A stretch of 64,000 nt of DNA from Aphrophora alni (GCA_963513935.1 OY740765.1:123881362-123945361); one strand, 5' to 3'. Positions 12,715 to 23,562 are shown, counted from the stretch's first letter. Translations and numbers: made by a program. Notes: generated by a model from the letters alone, not told the origin.

Positions 12715-13257
12715 GGATCCTGAAGAATGTTGAAAAGTACACTATATCTGTCAACTATGTACTTGGAAGATGCCTCTATTGATGATACTAATGGAGATGA
12801 AAATATACCTTGTATAATAACAATCTCACTTAAAGTGGAGTCGATGTTGTAGATAAGGTATATTCAACATACTCCACATCAAGAAAAAGCAATCGCTGGC
12901 CTGCAGTGCTATTTTTTAGGATTCTAAATCTGTCAGGCATCATTCAGTCTAGTGGTGTATCAGGGCAATCTAGCACAAAGCAATTTCAATCTTAACAGCT
13001 TTCTTCAAGAATTGGGATTTGGGTAAGTAGGTGAACCAATATCATCAAGAGCTACAATGAAGCGATTGCCAAAGGCAATTCATCACGGAGCAGCAAAGCG
13101 AGCTCAAATGGATGTTACACCTGGAACTGCTCCTGTGATACCTGGACTAAAATGTAGATGCACTCTATGTCCCAGGAAGAAGGATGTAAAGGTTAAAACT
13201 TCATGCAACAAATGTAATAAATATATGTGCAGTATACAGAGGAAGTCAGTCTCATAA
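12715..13257 (+). pseudogene. piggyBac transposase remnant: C-terminal cysteine-rich domain
   Basis: The frame at 13057-13257 (66 codons) carries the spacing typical of the C-terminal cysteine-rich, DNA-binding tail of piggyBac transposases: an RCTLCP block, then KKDVKVKTSCNKCNKYMC. It is preceded in frame by KRLPKAIHHGAAKRAQ, like the linker before that domain. Just upstream (12715-12860) is a broken acidic stretch that could be the matching N-terminus, so this may be an internally deleted copy. The catalytic DDD core is absent. The chain ends shortly after the last cysteine block, and a final histidine is not seen. Confidence 0.7.
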
Positions 13258-13477
13258 TATAAAATAAACGATACCGACAATTAATTCATTCCCAGGAAGG
13301 TTTGGAAGTTATTCTCAATATGTTTACTGATTAAATATTGATAGTTTCTTTTTCATCAAAGACATATTGTTCCTCATGTAAGCGATGTAATTATAAGAAA
13401 TAAGATGACAAAAAATATGTTTACTCACTGTAACTCTATCACCTTCCTAGAATGTAATTTATATCAAATCAAAAACA

Positions 13478-14035
13478 AAATATTGTACTAACTTTCTCGA
13501 CTCTCATACATTTTAATCAAAGAAATTAATTTTAATCTTTTTAGTCAAACTAGTAATCAATGCAAAAATATTGCACAAACTATCTCACATACTGAAACAT
13601 ATTAAAACTACAAATCTACAAAAAATATTGCACTAACTTTCTCAGACTCTCATACATTTTAATCAAAGAAATTAATTTTATTCATTTTAGTCATAGGCCG
13701 CCTACTATTAATCAATGCAAAAATATTGCACAAACTTTCTCTCATACCAATACATATTAAAACTACAAATCTACAAAAAAATATTGCGCTATCTTTCTCA
13801 GACTCTCATACATTTTAATCAAAGTAATTAATTTTTTATCATTTTAGTCAAACTAGTAATCAATGGAAAAATATTGCACAAATTTTCTCACATACCAATA
13901 CATATTAAAACCACAAATCTACAAAAAAATATTGCACTAACTTTCTCATACTCCCATACATAGTCAAACTAATAATCAATGCAAAAACTTGCACAAACTT
14001 TCTCACATACCAATCTTATATATTAAAAAACTTTT
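13478..14035. repeat. Tandem repeat array, about 150-bp dimeric units
   Basis: Units start with ATTG-CACTAACTTTCTCA at about 13482, 13626, 13783 and 13931 (spacing 144, 157 and 148). Within each unit a second, related half begins ATTGCACAAACTTTCTCACA at about 13569, 13724, 13873 and 13990, so the array is built of alternating half-units. Phrases TCATACATTTTAATCAAAG and CATATTAAAACTACAAATCTAC recur. A single related phrase occurs at about 29264-29290. Confidence 0.9.
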
Positions 14036-14039
14036 GCAA

Positions 14040-14520
14040 AACTAATGACAGCGACCTATTACTTCACCCATTTACACACGGGTTGTACCAAAACAAAGGT
14101 TAGCAATCCAATATGTGCAGGTTTTATTTGTATTTTGAAAATATTTATGTTAATAGGGTCAAAAATTTAAAATAAGCTTTTCTTATGGAGATTTAACATA
14201 GGGAAGAAATATAAAGATTATGTCATCAAGCCTGACCATACTACTAAACCGATTTACACACGGTTGGTACCAAATGGAAGGTAATTGTCTGTATATTTGC
14301 CCATTTTGCTTTGATTTCAGCTATTACCCCACTAAATTTTGTAAAAACGGAAATTAAAATCTCTTATGGTAATTTAACATGGGGTAAAATTTTAAGCCTA
14401 TTCCGAATGAGATCTGGAGTTCTATTGGAACGATTTACATGCGGGTTGTGTTAAATGAAAGGTAATTAACTCTATATATTTGCCCATTTGCCTGAAAAGT
14501 TTACTAATCCTTCATTTAGT
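14040..14520. repeat. Tandem repeat array, about 180-bp units, nearly three copies
   Basis: The phrase GATTTACACACGGGTTGTACCAAA with variants begins at 14071, 14251 and 14432, a regular 180-181 spacing. Each copy continues with an AAGGT-A phrase, a TATTTGCCC-like phrase, and CTTATGG-GATTTAACAT-GGG. It directly precedes the Helitron OTU remnant and may be part of that element. Confidence 0.85.
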
Positions 14521-14801
14521 ATTCTAAAAATGTAATTTAAAATATTTTCTATTCATTAATATTATTTATATCAGCTGAATATAACAGCACAAATCAGCTG
14601 ATTATAACAAAACATATGTTTTATTATCATAACATGGTTTGTTTATGTTGTAATTTACTTCATTTAAGTCGGTTAGTGGTGATTAAATGTGTAGAATTGT
14701 GTGTTTCTAAGTACATAACAAATAACATATTTATTTTCTAGATTTTTATTATAGCTGGTAAATTTTTGTTTGGTTAGCATCGCTTGATTACAACCACGAT
14801 C

Positions 14802-15010
14802 ATGACTACTTATAAACATTTTGACTTAACTCCAATTATTGGAGATGGAAACTGTTTATTCAGAAGTTTTTCCTATTGTTTATATGGACATTTAGAAAAT
14901 CATTAGTATATTCGATTAGAGTGATGAAACAATGGCATCGATGGAGTGATTACATAATAGGCGATCCGACATACGGACAAAACTTTAATCAGCTGAATTC
15001 CATATATTAA
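14802..15010 (+). pseudogene. Helitron-associated OTU cysteine protease domain remnant
   Basis: An ATG at 14802 opens a 34-codon frame with the OTU active-site motif GDGNCLFRSFSYCLYG (catalytic Asp and Cys in the GDGNC block). It stops at TAG 14904-14906. After a one-base shift, the next part of the domain continues (SIRVMKQWHRWSDYI) to TAA at 15008-15010. OTU domains of this form occur in large insect Helitron proteins, and the Helitron replication domain lies 150 bases downstream on the same strand. The catalytic histidine part is missing, so the protease is dead. A host OTU gene is unlikely given the context. Confidence 0.75.
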
Positions 15011-15161
15011 AGTTTTGGTAATTTCAAAAGTGTAATTGAGACACCACAAACAAGCACAATTAAAAAAAAAATAACGCCCGAGAAAACCCACACTTACTGG
15101 CCGTCGAGAGCGGTCAATATCCAAACCATCCAACCAAACTGGTTCTACTGCTGATGAAATA

Positions 15162-15647
15162 ATGCAACAAATGCACCAAAAAATATCAAAACCAACCTTC
15201 AAGTGTGCCATTTCAAAGTTTACACCTACTCTTAATCCATATTCTATAGGTGGTCTGGTGGGAGTTTGTCAGTACTATTCTGCTCTGTATTTCCAACCTG
15301 AAGTAAATACATCAAGACGCTTTACCCTTTGTTGTTATGAAGGCAAGAAAAAACTAAAGCCAATAACCATAATTGATGAACTGAAACATCTTTTTACTGG
15401 TAACAATATTAAATCTAAAAATTTTAGGGAGAATATTCGCCAGTACAACAATGCAATGTCTTTTGCTTCTTTCGGTGCAAAAATTGACCTTCCAACAAAT
15501 TATGGTCCTTACTGATTTAAAATTCATGGTATAACTCATCATCTCATTTCACCTTTGTATGCTGAGAATAAATAAAACCGTTCATATGGCCAACTCTACA
15601 TTCTCGACTTTGCCAAAGCTAATGAAATCAGACTATTAAACGGTTAA
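15162..15647 (+). pseudogene. Helitron replicase remnant, Helitron_like_N domain
   Basis: Frame 15162-15515 carries blocks diagnostic of the Helitron_like_N domain just upstream of the Rep nuclease in Helitron proteins: CQYYSALYFQPEVN, FTLCCYEGKKKL, and KNFRENIRQYNNAMSFASFG. After a TGA at 15516 the same frame still reads FKIHGITHHLISPLYAEN and, past a TAA, SYGQLYILDFAKANEIRL, ending at TAA 15645-15647. Point nonsense changes therefore interrupt a colinear domain. The Rep HUH motif and helicase are not present downstream. It continues the OTU remnant upstream and belongs to the same dead element. Confidence 0.85.
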
Positions 15648-15848
15648 CTAATTATATGATGCCATCAACAATTCTAAGTCAATTAAAATTTTAATTTGTT
15701 GCATATTATCAAAATTTTACACATAAACAATTTAGCCATACAAAAAATATTTTTATCGCAATCTTCCTCCACTAATCTTTTATAATCTTCAGATTTATTA
15801 AAAGCTAATAAATTCAATATGAAGATCTTATTATGAGCAAAGCAAGCA

Positions 15849-15867
15849 TGCAGCGCTTTGCGCTGCA
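15849..15867. other. GC-rich hairpin, possible Helitron 3' hairpin
   Basis: An 8-bp perfect stem TGCAGCGC/GCGCTGCA with loop TTT. It stands out in AT-rich surroundings 200 bases after the Helitron remnant. A canonical CTRR terminus is not found about 10 bases downstream (CTAT is seen), so the assignment as a Helitron end is weak. Confidence 0.35.
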
Positions 15868-16581
15868 CGGTTTTTGTCTATTTTAGTAATAAACTTAGCA
15901 ACTTTTAAGTTGTTTTATTTTATACGAGAGCAATATAAATGAACCAAGAATATAACCAATTTATTAGATTCACAGACATCAGTTGTTTATAGCTAAACTT
16001 ATATAGGAGTGACCTGATATAAACTTCAAAAGTAATTCCGAAGAGTGGTGTTTGGAAAGGGAGAAGCGGGCAATTTCGACACGAGCAGAGACCATTGAAT
16101 ATTGAAGTAATTGAGAAACATTGGCTACTTAGATTGCGAGCTGGTTAAAAAATGTCTTTCTTTGGATACAATATACTTGTTTACTCTACTTTAAGCTATA
16201 TACAAATATTTTAATAATATATTTTAAAACTCCGTTTAAAAAAAAGTGTTTTGATACGCAGAATGGTGTTTTGTAAATGTTATTACATTTAGTCACAATT
16301 ATAAAATTTATTACATAAATATTTTATCAGATTATTAGAAATTTTGTTATTATTATTAATTAAAATAATAATTTTTAAACAAGAGAATTACCTAAAATTG
16401 AACAACCACAAACCGACACCTGATTCTTCAGTAAAAAAGAAGTTTTGTTTTACTTAATTCTATTTATCCTGTTCTTAAGATTCCGTCCTGTTAACACAGC
16501 CTACATCAGACACTACATCTTCACTATTTTATAGTCGTCAAATGCAATGTAGAAAATTAAAAACATTTTTACAATACAAAG

Positions 16582-16584
<3 letters not shown>
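15868..16584. other. AT-rich non-coding stretch
   Basis: No gene, RNA or recognisable repeat is seen. Confidence 0.5.

Positions 16585-16631
<47 letters not shown>
16585..16631. repeat. (TA)n microsatellite
   Basis: Uninterrupted TA repeat, translated as an artefactual Tyr/Ile run in the surrounding ORF. Confidence 0.95.
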
Positions 16632-16634
<3 letters not shown>

Positions 16635-16718
16635 GTTTCGAAAAATGTTTTAAGGGTTTTTATTTATATTTTTTTAAGTCTTGTATTGATATTTGTTTTT
16701 CTTACAATGAAGTCTAAT

Positions 16719-16950
16719 ACCGGGTTGCGTCAAAAAAAAAACCGATCAAATTTAACTTACGAATAACTCAAAGATTGACAGTGATACAATATGTTTTATT
16801 GGTTATTACAGACTGTTATTGATTGCCATTAACGAAAACTCACATATGAGCAGCAAAATTCATCAGTTTAAGTTTTAAAGATCACATCCTTCAAATGGTG
16901 TCCCTCTTTGATTAAGCACTCTTCCAGTCTCGCACCAAAACTGTCAAATG
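16719..16950 (-). mobile_element. Tc1/mariner-type element end with transposase C-terminal scrap
   Basis: On the minus strand 16950-16868 reads FGARLEECLIKEGHHLKDVIF and then TAA, resembling the extreme C-terminus of mariner-like transposases in which an R-L-C...GHHL block follows the catalytic domain. Beyond the stop, at 16719-16745, the sequence CGGGTTGCGTCAAAAAA has the form of a terminal repeat. No upstream catalytic part is visible, so this is a 5'-truncated remnant; the family assignment is tentative. Confidence 0.45.
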
Positions 16951-17419
16951 TTTAATGTGAAATGTTTACAAGTTACATCTGTAAAGATTTCCCTTTAACT
17001 TTGACTTTAAAATAGGGAAAATAGTTTTAAAAAACATATTGAACAATATAATTTCAAACATGAAACTATAAAATATTATATGCACTCTTTGTAATTTCTT
17101 GACATATGACTTTGTTATAAGAAAACAGTTCAGTGTTTATATATATACACTTATAATTTCACGGTGTGTTTCTACTCTATATTTATAAATATGAACCAGA
17201 CCTTCATAATCACAATGATCTCTTGTAACTGTTAGGAGTAAAGGAACTGCATCTTGAAGCAGGACTGATAAGCAGTTGGAAGTCTGCAAATTTTTGAGGG
17301 AATAATTATTTATCATATTTGAAGCCAAAAGTTAGGAAAAACTCATATAATTTGAGGTGTCGTGAAATAATTTACAATATAGTTTACAAATTCATATGTA
17401 GATATGTCTTATTCGTACC

Positions 17420-17457
<38 letters not shown>

Positions 17458-18705
17458 TATAATCAGTTGCTTTTTATGGGTGACTTCTCATATTTAGATT
17501 ATAGCTAGTATTTATTAAGTTTTATTCTTCAAACATATAGAGATTGGAATATCTGAATTTCATTATAAAATTGATTTACTTACCTTGTCACAAAAAGGTG
17601 CTACATATATTGCAACTCCTATGCCTCCGGTACGCCGTCTCGTTTTTAGTTTTGTAGATGTTTTTATATTAAGAGACATGACTAAGAGGTTTATATAACT
17701 AAAATATATCGATTTGTTTTTATTTCGTTTCAATAGAAATTTAAATAATTGTTGTAATTTAATTTATTTTTGTCTTGTAGTACATACCTTACTAAGAACT
17801 TTTCAAACAGGTATTTCTTGACCAACGTATGTACTCTCCGAATGAAAGGTTTTCACCTTTAAAAAAAGGAAAATATAGTCAGTCTATATAAATAACCTTT
17901 CTGCTAACACTTATGTCCGTTCTTAAATATTTACAACTACTATAGAAGTTTTTATTATAGGCCTCTCACTTTGCGGCGCTGTTGTACTGACAAAAGTAAT
18001 GCTAAAACTTAAATGATCACACCATCATGTTCCTTATAAAATTCCCTGTAAAACAGTATATAGTTTATAATTTTAAAACATTTTGTTAAATGCAAAAATA
18101 ATGATAGAAAGTAAACAAAAAAACAGTTTTTACAGCCTTTTTCATAAACACGCGTCTTTGAATTTGCGCAGTGAAAAAACTAAGGGTGCTAAAAATGTTA
18201 CCTGTTAGAGGTTTATTAACACTATTGTTATTAACAAAATACTCTAGTTTCATAATAAAATAATCACTACAACAATTATTGTTATTAACGTTTTTGTGAA
18301 TTATTGATATCTCCATAACAGATTCTTATAGATAATTGCAACTTTTACTGGCATTTTTAAAATATGTAAATAAACTCCATTGAAGGAGTTGACATTCTAA
18401 TTTGGATTACAAATATTTTATTGTACATTCAAGTTTTATATTTCATATGGATTTAACTTACAGTTGTGTAATATTTTATATCTATATATATTGTATTTTC
18501 TTCTTGTACTCGAGACTTTACAATATAGCAATGTCATTGAAAGGAAAGCGATAGTTATAATACACGGATAAATTATTTATTATTTTGTTATTATTAGCCT
18601 ATTAGTTTAAAAATTAATATGCGTACCTGTCTGTACTCTATACCATGTGTAGAGTAGGAATCCTAAAATATCAAACTTAGTCTTTTAAAATTTAAATTTC
18701 TGTAG
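16951..18705. other. Non-coding stretch
   Basis: No supportable gene. It contains a poly(A) run at about 17422-17453. The ORFs at 17137-17328 and 18086-18316 (minus) show no domain. Confidence 0.5.
17422..17453. repeat. Poly(A) tract
   Basis: About 32 consecutive A residues; possibly the tail of a retroposed sequence, but nothing recognisable precedes it. Confidence 0.95.
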
Positions 18706-19250
18706 TTAATCTAAATCACTTTCACTCGAGTTTCCAATCTCACTATCCTCCCTCAGCTCCGACTCATTTACATTTACTATCATGGATTCCACCCCAATGT
18801 CAACTAAATTTTTACTTTGAACATATTGATTTTCTATTTTCTTAACATGTTCGACACAGTTTTTCCACAAATTTTCTGCCACATTATCCATAATGTCTGA
18901 GGATAACTGACATACTTCGTCTACCTTATAACTTTTATTTCTTTTCGCCACCTCATTTTTAACATAAGCACAAACAAGTTCAAATGCATTTAATTCACAG
19001 TGGGCCACAGGCAGCCGAAGCATTTGAATGTCTTTATTGTTTCTTTTTACTATTTTGTCCAGTAACTTTCCTTTTACATTGAAGTGTGGTTTTGGTATTA
19101 ATAGCAGCACTGGTTTGGTAAGGTCTGCCCACTGTGACATTCCTTTCGGTAATGGGATGTTTATTCAACAGCCATACAATGATGCCGTCTTTAAGCCAAC
19201 TACTACAACAAGGGTTTATTCTTTCAAACAAATATGAAAGCTTATTAATT
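18706..19250 (-). pseudogene. DDE transposase remnant (Tc1/mariner superfamily, DDE_3-like), C-terminal part
   Basis: Minus-strand frame 19140-18706 (144 codons) reads KDIQMLRLPVAHCELNAFEL, matching the LPPYHCELNPIE block around the last catalytic acidic residue of DDE_3-type transposases. It is followed by AYVKNEVAKRNKSYKVDEV, WKNCVEHVKKIENQY and an acidic tail (ELREDSEIGNSSESDLD), the usual C-terminal layout. An overlapping minus frame (about 19250-19140) supplies the preceding WLLNKHPIT block, so a frameshift near 19140 splits the gene. The earlier catalytic aspartates and the DNA-binding domain are missing. It is on the opposite strand to the neighbouring piggyBac piece and unrelated to it. 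Confidence 0.7.
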
Positions 19251-19742
19251 TTATCACCACTATCAACACTCACACACACAAACTTTTTAAACACTATAAA
19301 CATTAACAAATTCTAAAATAGAACTCTTCAAGCCCGACACGAATTAAATACTGATAACTAAAGCATAGGCAGCCAGAGATCTCACAGCTTATTTACAACA
19401 AAGTCTGCTATGCTTAGATAATTTTTGATAAGTCCAAATAAACACATTGCTTTTGGGAAACTTTTGTTTGTTTGTGAAAGATAGTCCAGCGATTGCAGTG
19501 ATGGATGAGTGCACACTGAATTAATTAAAAACTAAAGTAATGACTATAAATATTGACACATGACGAGAAAACGTTGACAAAACGTGACAATCAATTAAAC
19601 CTACTTTATTTATGGAAATAAATTTAAAATGTTCGATTGCATCATATTACTCACATAAAATTAAGAAAAAAAATTTGTGTTTTGAACAAAACCACCCTTT
19701 GCGATCGGAACATTTTTATTAAAAAGATCTCTGAGGTCAGAT

Positions 19743-19881
19743 ATCCAGCGCTACTGGACATTGCCATTTTCCTGCTAACTTTTAGTACCGTGCTGCATTA
19801 GAGTTGTCACGGCTCGTATGTCCAGCACAGTTGGACAATGCTTATTTGCTTGAACGGTCGGATGTCCAGTACTACTGGACA
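19743..19881. promoter_or_regulatory. Three operator-like dyads before a TATA box, upstream of the piggyBac transposase
   Basis: Near-palindromic 19-mers lie at 19743-19761 (TCCAGCGCTACTGGACA core), 19819-19837 (TGTCCAGCACAGTTGGACA) and 19863-19881 (TGTCCAGTACTACTGGACA). TATATAAG follows at 19884. The sites lie 350-490 bases before the visible transposase frame. Repeated dyads beside a promoter would suit subterminal transposase binding or autoregulation; this is inference. Confidence 0.5.
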
Positions 19882-20180
19882 TGTATATAAGTATTTTTTT
19901 GGGTGGGTTAGGAATTTATTTTTGGTTTGGCACGTAGTGTATTATGTTTATAAAGTCTATAACTTTAAATAAATAACTTTAATGCTTTGTATGACTTTGC
20001 TCAGCTTAATAAGTCACGTTCTTTTCCTTATGACACACAGCTGTGCTCCGAACGTGAAACACTGTAATATGCATCAGTATTTTACTGTATTTGATAAAAA
20101 CCTACACTACTATCTCAGTCTAGGTACAACTGATAACCATGGTACGACCTGACTTAAGAATGAAAAGCAGGATTGTCTAA

Positions 20181-20777
20181 CACCTCGTACATAAACTTCT
20201 ACAATCATATGGTAATATCGAGGGACTCCATGTGTTCACAGATAGATTTTATACCAATCTAGATTTGGCATCAGAACTATATGACATGAAAGTTCATCTA
20301 ACAGGAACTATAATGAGAAACAGAAAAGGTTTGCCAGAAGAGGTGAGGTCCAAAATAAAGAAAAATAATGAAAAGAAAGTTTCAAAGATTAAATTAAAAA
20401 GGTATGAAATCAAAGCTTACAGACGAGAAGACAAATATTCCCTTCTTTTATGGAGAGATACAAATGACGTAACAATGCTATCTACCATTTATGATAATTC
20501 AACCAAGACTGTGAGACGTGTTATAGAAGGAGGAATTTCTGAAAACATTACAAAGCCCACAGAAGTGTGTAAGTACAATGAGTCAATGGGAGGTGTAGAT
20601 ATTGCTGACCACTATATCTCTTCGTACAGCTTCTCTATAAAATCAATAAAATGGTGGCGAAAGGTGTTTTTCTGGCTGTTGGAAACTGCTATTATAAATT
20701 CATTTATTTTATACAACTTAAATTTACAACAAGGACAACGCAAAGTTCGAAAAGAAGATTCAGAAGAGAGCTGGTAA
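20181..20777 (+). pseudogene. piggyBac transposase, C-terminal half (DDE_Tnp_1_7)
   Basis: The frame is open from 20181 to TAA at 20775-20777. It contains HVFTDRFYTNLDLASEL, the block around the second catalytic Asp; LWRDTNDVTMLSTIYDN; and YNESMGGVDIADHY, holding the third catalytic Asp. The KWWRKVFFWLLETAIINSFILYN helix follows, as in piggyBac/PGBD proteins. No ATG opens it: a TAA at 20178-20180 precedes it, and the N-terminal domain with the first Asp is absent, so about half the usual 550-600 residues remain. The C-terminal cysteine-rich tail is also missing. A separate remnant of that tail from another copy lies at 13 kb. Confidence 0.88.
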
Positions 20778-20824
20778 AACAAATATATTTAATATATATA
20801 TGTTATACATATATATATTATTAA

Positions 20825-20846
20825 CATATATATATATATATATATG
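20825..20846. repeat. Short (AT)n tracts
   Basis: Low-complexity TA repeats following the piggyBac stop codon. Confidence 0.8.
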
Positions 20847-20990
20847 CTCGAGGGGAAACAAACACAGTTGGAGTGGATTATTTTCAATACCCTTTCTTAG
20901 TACGCATCTACAGACCTATCCCAAACCATGTTAAAAATGCATAGCTCTAGGTTTCTTGGATCCAGAGATTTCGTGATCAGTCAAAGGGTT

Positions 20991-22533
20991 TTGACTTTTA
21001 TATACATATAGATATGTTTTTCTACTTAAATAAAATAATAAATAGCGGAATTAAGCATTTTTCTGAAAATGTTTGCGGAATGACAGTTATTGGCAACTGT
21101 TTCCCCCCCCCTTTTTTTCCCTCGCGATTCATTACATAATACAATCCTTATAAATTTCATTGCTGAACTATAAGGGATACCAATACATGTTTCTATACAT
21201 GTTTCAATATATAAAGATTAAAAAATTGTCCATTTTTTTCAATTAATTTTTTAATGTAAACAATGACATATCTAATAAAGAATATTTATATTTTTAAAAT
21301 GATATTTCTAACACAGAATTTCTAATTATCAAATAATTAACCTAAATATGAAAAAAAAACTTATTTCCTGGGTTTATCGCTAGATAATGAGAGTTGATCC
21401 ACTTTCTTAAAACGTTATGTATTAATTTTATTATGGATAAATGATGGCAAATAAATGTATCATGGCAAATAATACGTATTAATAAAATGAACAGCGTATC
21501 ATTATCCAATAACTGTAAACAGAAAACTTACTTAATCAAGTAGTTTCCTTATTTCCTTAAGTAAGAACTCTCCACTGATACCACAGCAATCACTAGCATA
21601 TGTAAAAGATAAAATCATTTAGAGAAAATATAAACTTAAAATCTTATAAGCAAATACATTGAGCTTTCCCTGAAATACAAAATATAACGTGACATAAGTT
21701 AATTTCTCGAAATGTCCTTATTGCTTTGCTGTAAGCTATTGAATAACCATTATTTGAAAATAAACCTGTATAAAAATGATATAAATAGTATACAATAAGT
21801 TCAAGTTATTGTTTACATACACAGGTGACAATATCTGTTCAATATTTGTTAGTACAAACAAAATACATGTATAACTTCATTGTATCTAAAATCACATACC
21901 TGGAGGGATATGGACTATCACCTAGATGTTTGCTAATTAAGGGGAAAGGATGTTCATATTAAAACTTATTTATTTTAAACATAAGTTTAATTAATTTACC
22001 TTAAAATCACAGACACCATTTTCGATGACCCTGTATATAGGTATATCACTTGATTATGAGCGATGATGCACACTTTAAAGATTGTACATTAATTTTTATT
22101 TATATAAATTATGGCAAATCTTGTTTTTTCCTCTGCTTTGTATTTAAATCAGTTTTTTAATGGTAACTTTGTTCTTATTTGTGTTGGGTTTTGGTGCTGT
22201 ATCGTGTGTTGTATTTTCGAGAAATAAAATACAATAGGAAGCAATGTTGTGGGTTTGTGAAATGAGGTCGATGTAGCTTAAAAATTGTTTATGTTTACAT
22301 ATTCTCTAAATAATTTCATCTTTTACAGAATTCAGTGATTTTCCCAGTTCAAGTGAAAGTGACGATCACACAACAAATGAATAGTTTGAGTAAGCATTTT
22401 GTTTTTATAGTTACAGGTTAATGATAGTGTTTATTTTATTGGTATAACTTATTTACTTCAATTATCAAACATTTCCCATCATGTATATATCATATAAAAT
22501 TAATACACAACGTTTTAAGAAATTGGATAGTTT
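20991..22533. other. AT-rich non-coding stretch
   Basis: No gene is recognised. One exon-like segment occurs at 22329-22382: after TTTTACAG the forward frame reads FSDFPSSSESDDHTTNE before TAG. It is too short to assign. Confidence 0.45.
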
Positions 22534-23208
22534 TTAAGAAGGGTGTATATTAATGATGTATTTATTGAAATTTGTTATCTGTCTTGTTGATCCGTTAAAG
22601 AGATATAGTATGTCTTCTACATATCTGTAGTAATAGATAATATTTTCCTTCAATTTGTTTTTTGTGATCATTATGTTTTCTTTTTCTATGTGGTTAAGGA
22701 AGATTTCAGCTATGATCCCAGATAAAGGCGAACCCATGGCTAATCCATTATTCTGCATATAAATATTATTATTAAAAGAAAAGTAGTTTTGTATCAGGCA
22801 TATTCTTAACAATCTAATTAATTCAATAATGTCCTCTTACTTAAGTTTGCTATTGACATTTAGGTTGTTTTCCAGGTATTTTATAGTTTATTATTATATA
22901 TTATTATATAGTTTATAAGGTGTAAGTAATTAGCCATATTAGAATGTAATCTATATAATTCAAGTGTAAATCTATCTTTCTTTGAATGTAATAGTTTTAT
23001 TTCTTCTTTGCCAAGTCCTTTCATCTGTAGACTTGGCTAAACATGCTGCTTTTGATTTGTTATTTATCTTCACATTTATGTATTTAGGAAGGATTCTGTT
23101 TTTCAAACAATTTTTGTTGTATTTAATGCCTAGTGATATGCAGACTAGTATTTTTGTATTCATATAGCTGTAGGCTAATATTGCGTGACTCGCTATATCA
23201 ATATTCAT
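22534..23208 (-). pseudogene. Penelope-like element, N-terminal and reverse transcriptase parts
   Basis: Reading on the minus strand, 23208-22972 gives LGIKYNKNCLKNRILPKYIN followed by a KSKAA block, like the N-terminal region of Penelope-like proteins. Then 22812-22534 gives YMQNNGLAMGSPLSG, IIAEIFLNHIE and YYRYVEDILYLFNG, the classical Penelope RT motifs around the catalytic centre. The usual YVDD is YVED here, so one catalytic Asp is changed. The two parts are separated by about 160 bases containing stops, and no GIY-YIG domain follows on this strand. A hammerhead-like motif lies just upstream at 23285-23325, where a pseudo-LTR would sit. Confidence 0.85.
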
Positions 23209-23284
23209 TGTTTTGCCTTAGAACTACTTTAATTAATTAAAATACCTTATTTCAAGTCAATAGAAGATCATTATACTTGAGTAA

Positions 23285-23325
23285 TAGCTACATGTTTCGC
23301 TACCATAGGCAACATCATCATGCTA
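23285..23325 (-). other. Hammerhead-like motif upstream of the Penelope ORF
   Basis: On the minus strand ATGATGA is followed by a 6-bp stem GTTGCC/GGTAGC (two wobble pairs) with loop TAT, then GAAAC. It resembles a degenerate CUGAUGA-stem II-GAAA core known from Penelope-like pseudo-LTRs. Activity is doubtful because the first base of the core differs. Confidence 0.45.
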
Positions 23326-23346
23326 ACTAATGACATTATTAACAGG

Positions 23347-23547
23347 CTAGGGAAGAACTAATATTTTAGCTTCTTTCCAAGCAGTAGGGAAATTTTGAGT
23401 GTGGAGAATTGCATTATATATGTTTGTGATGATCCTGAGCGCTTTCTCCGATAAGTTTTTAAGTGTTGTGTGAGTGATAACGTGCCACGAAAAAGTAGTT
23501 TCATTTATATGATGGAAAGATAGCGCTAATATATATTGTAATTCCAA
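23347..23547 (-). pseudogene. Jockey-like RT fragment (upstream of the fingers motif)
   Basis: Minus-strand translation reads LKNLSEKALRIITNIYNAIL and then FPTAWKEAKILVLP, the conserved stretch before the KPGK block of Jockey-clade RTs. It stops at 23347 next to the Penelope-like element, so the rest is missing, perhaps by truncation or insertion. It differs from the Jockey copy at 60 kb (HWKMAEVIVIPKPGK), so it belongs to another subfamily. Confidence 0.7.
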
Positions 23548-23562
23548 ATATATCCATAGCCA

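Larger units (their letters stand above)
19695..20988 (+). mobile_element. piggyBac-like transposon remnant with possible degenerate ends
   Basis: The left candidate end CCCTTTGCGATCGGAAC (about 19695) resembles the CCCTTTG-type ends of many piggyBac-like elements. The reverse complement of about 20968-20988 reads CCCTTTGACTGATCACGAA, similar over the first dozen bases with a small gap. Adjacent TTAA target duplications are not seen on either side, so the borders are tentative. Inside are the dyads and the transposase C-terminal half. Confidence 0.45.

Noticed and set aside
13478..14035. CRISPR-like repeat array
   Set aside because: The units are long, diverged and lack uniform short direct repeats with unique spacers; the host is clearly a eukaryote.
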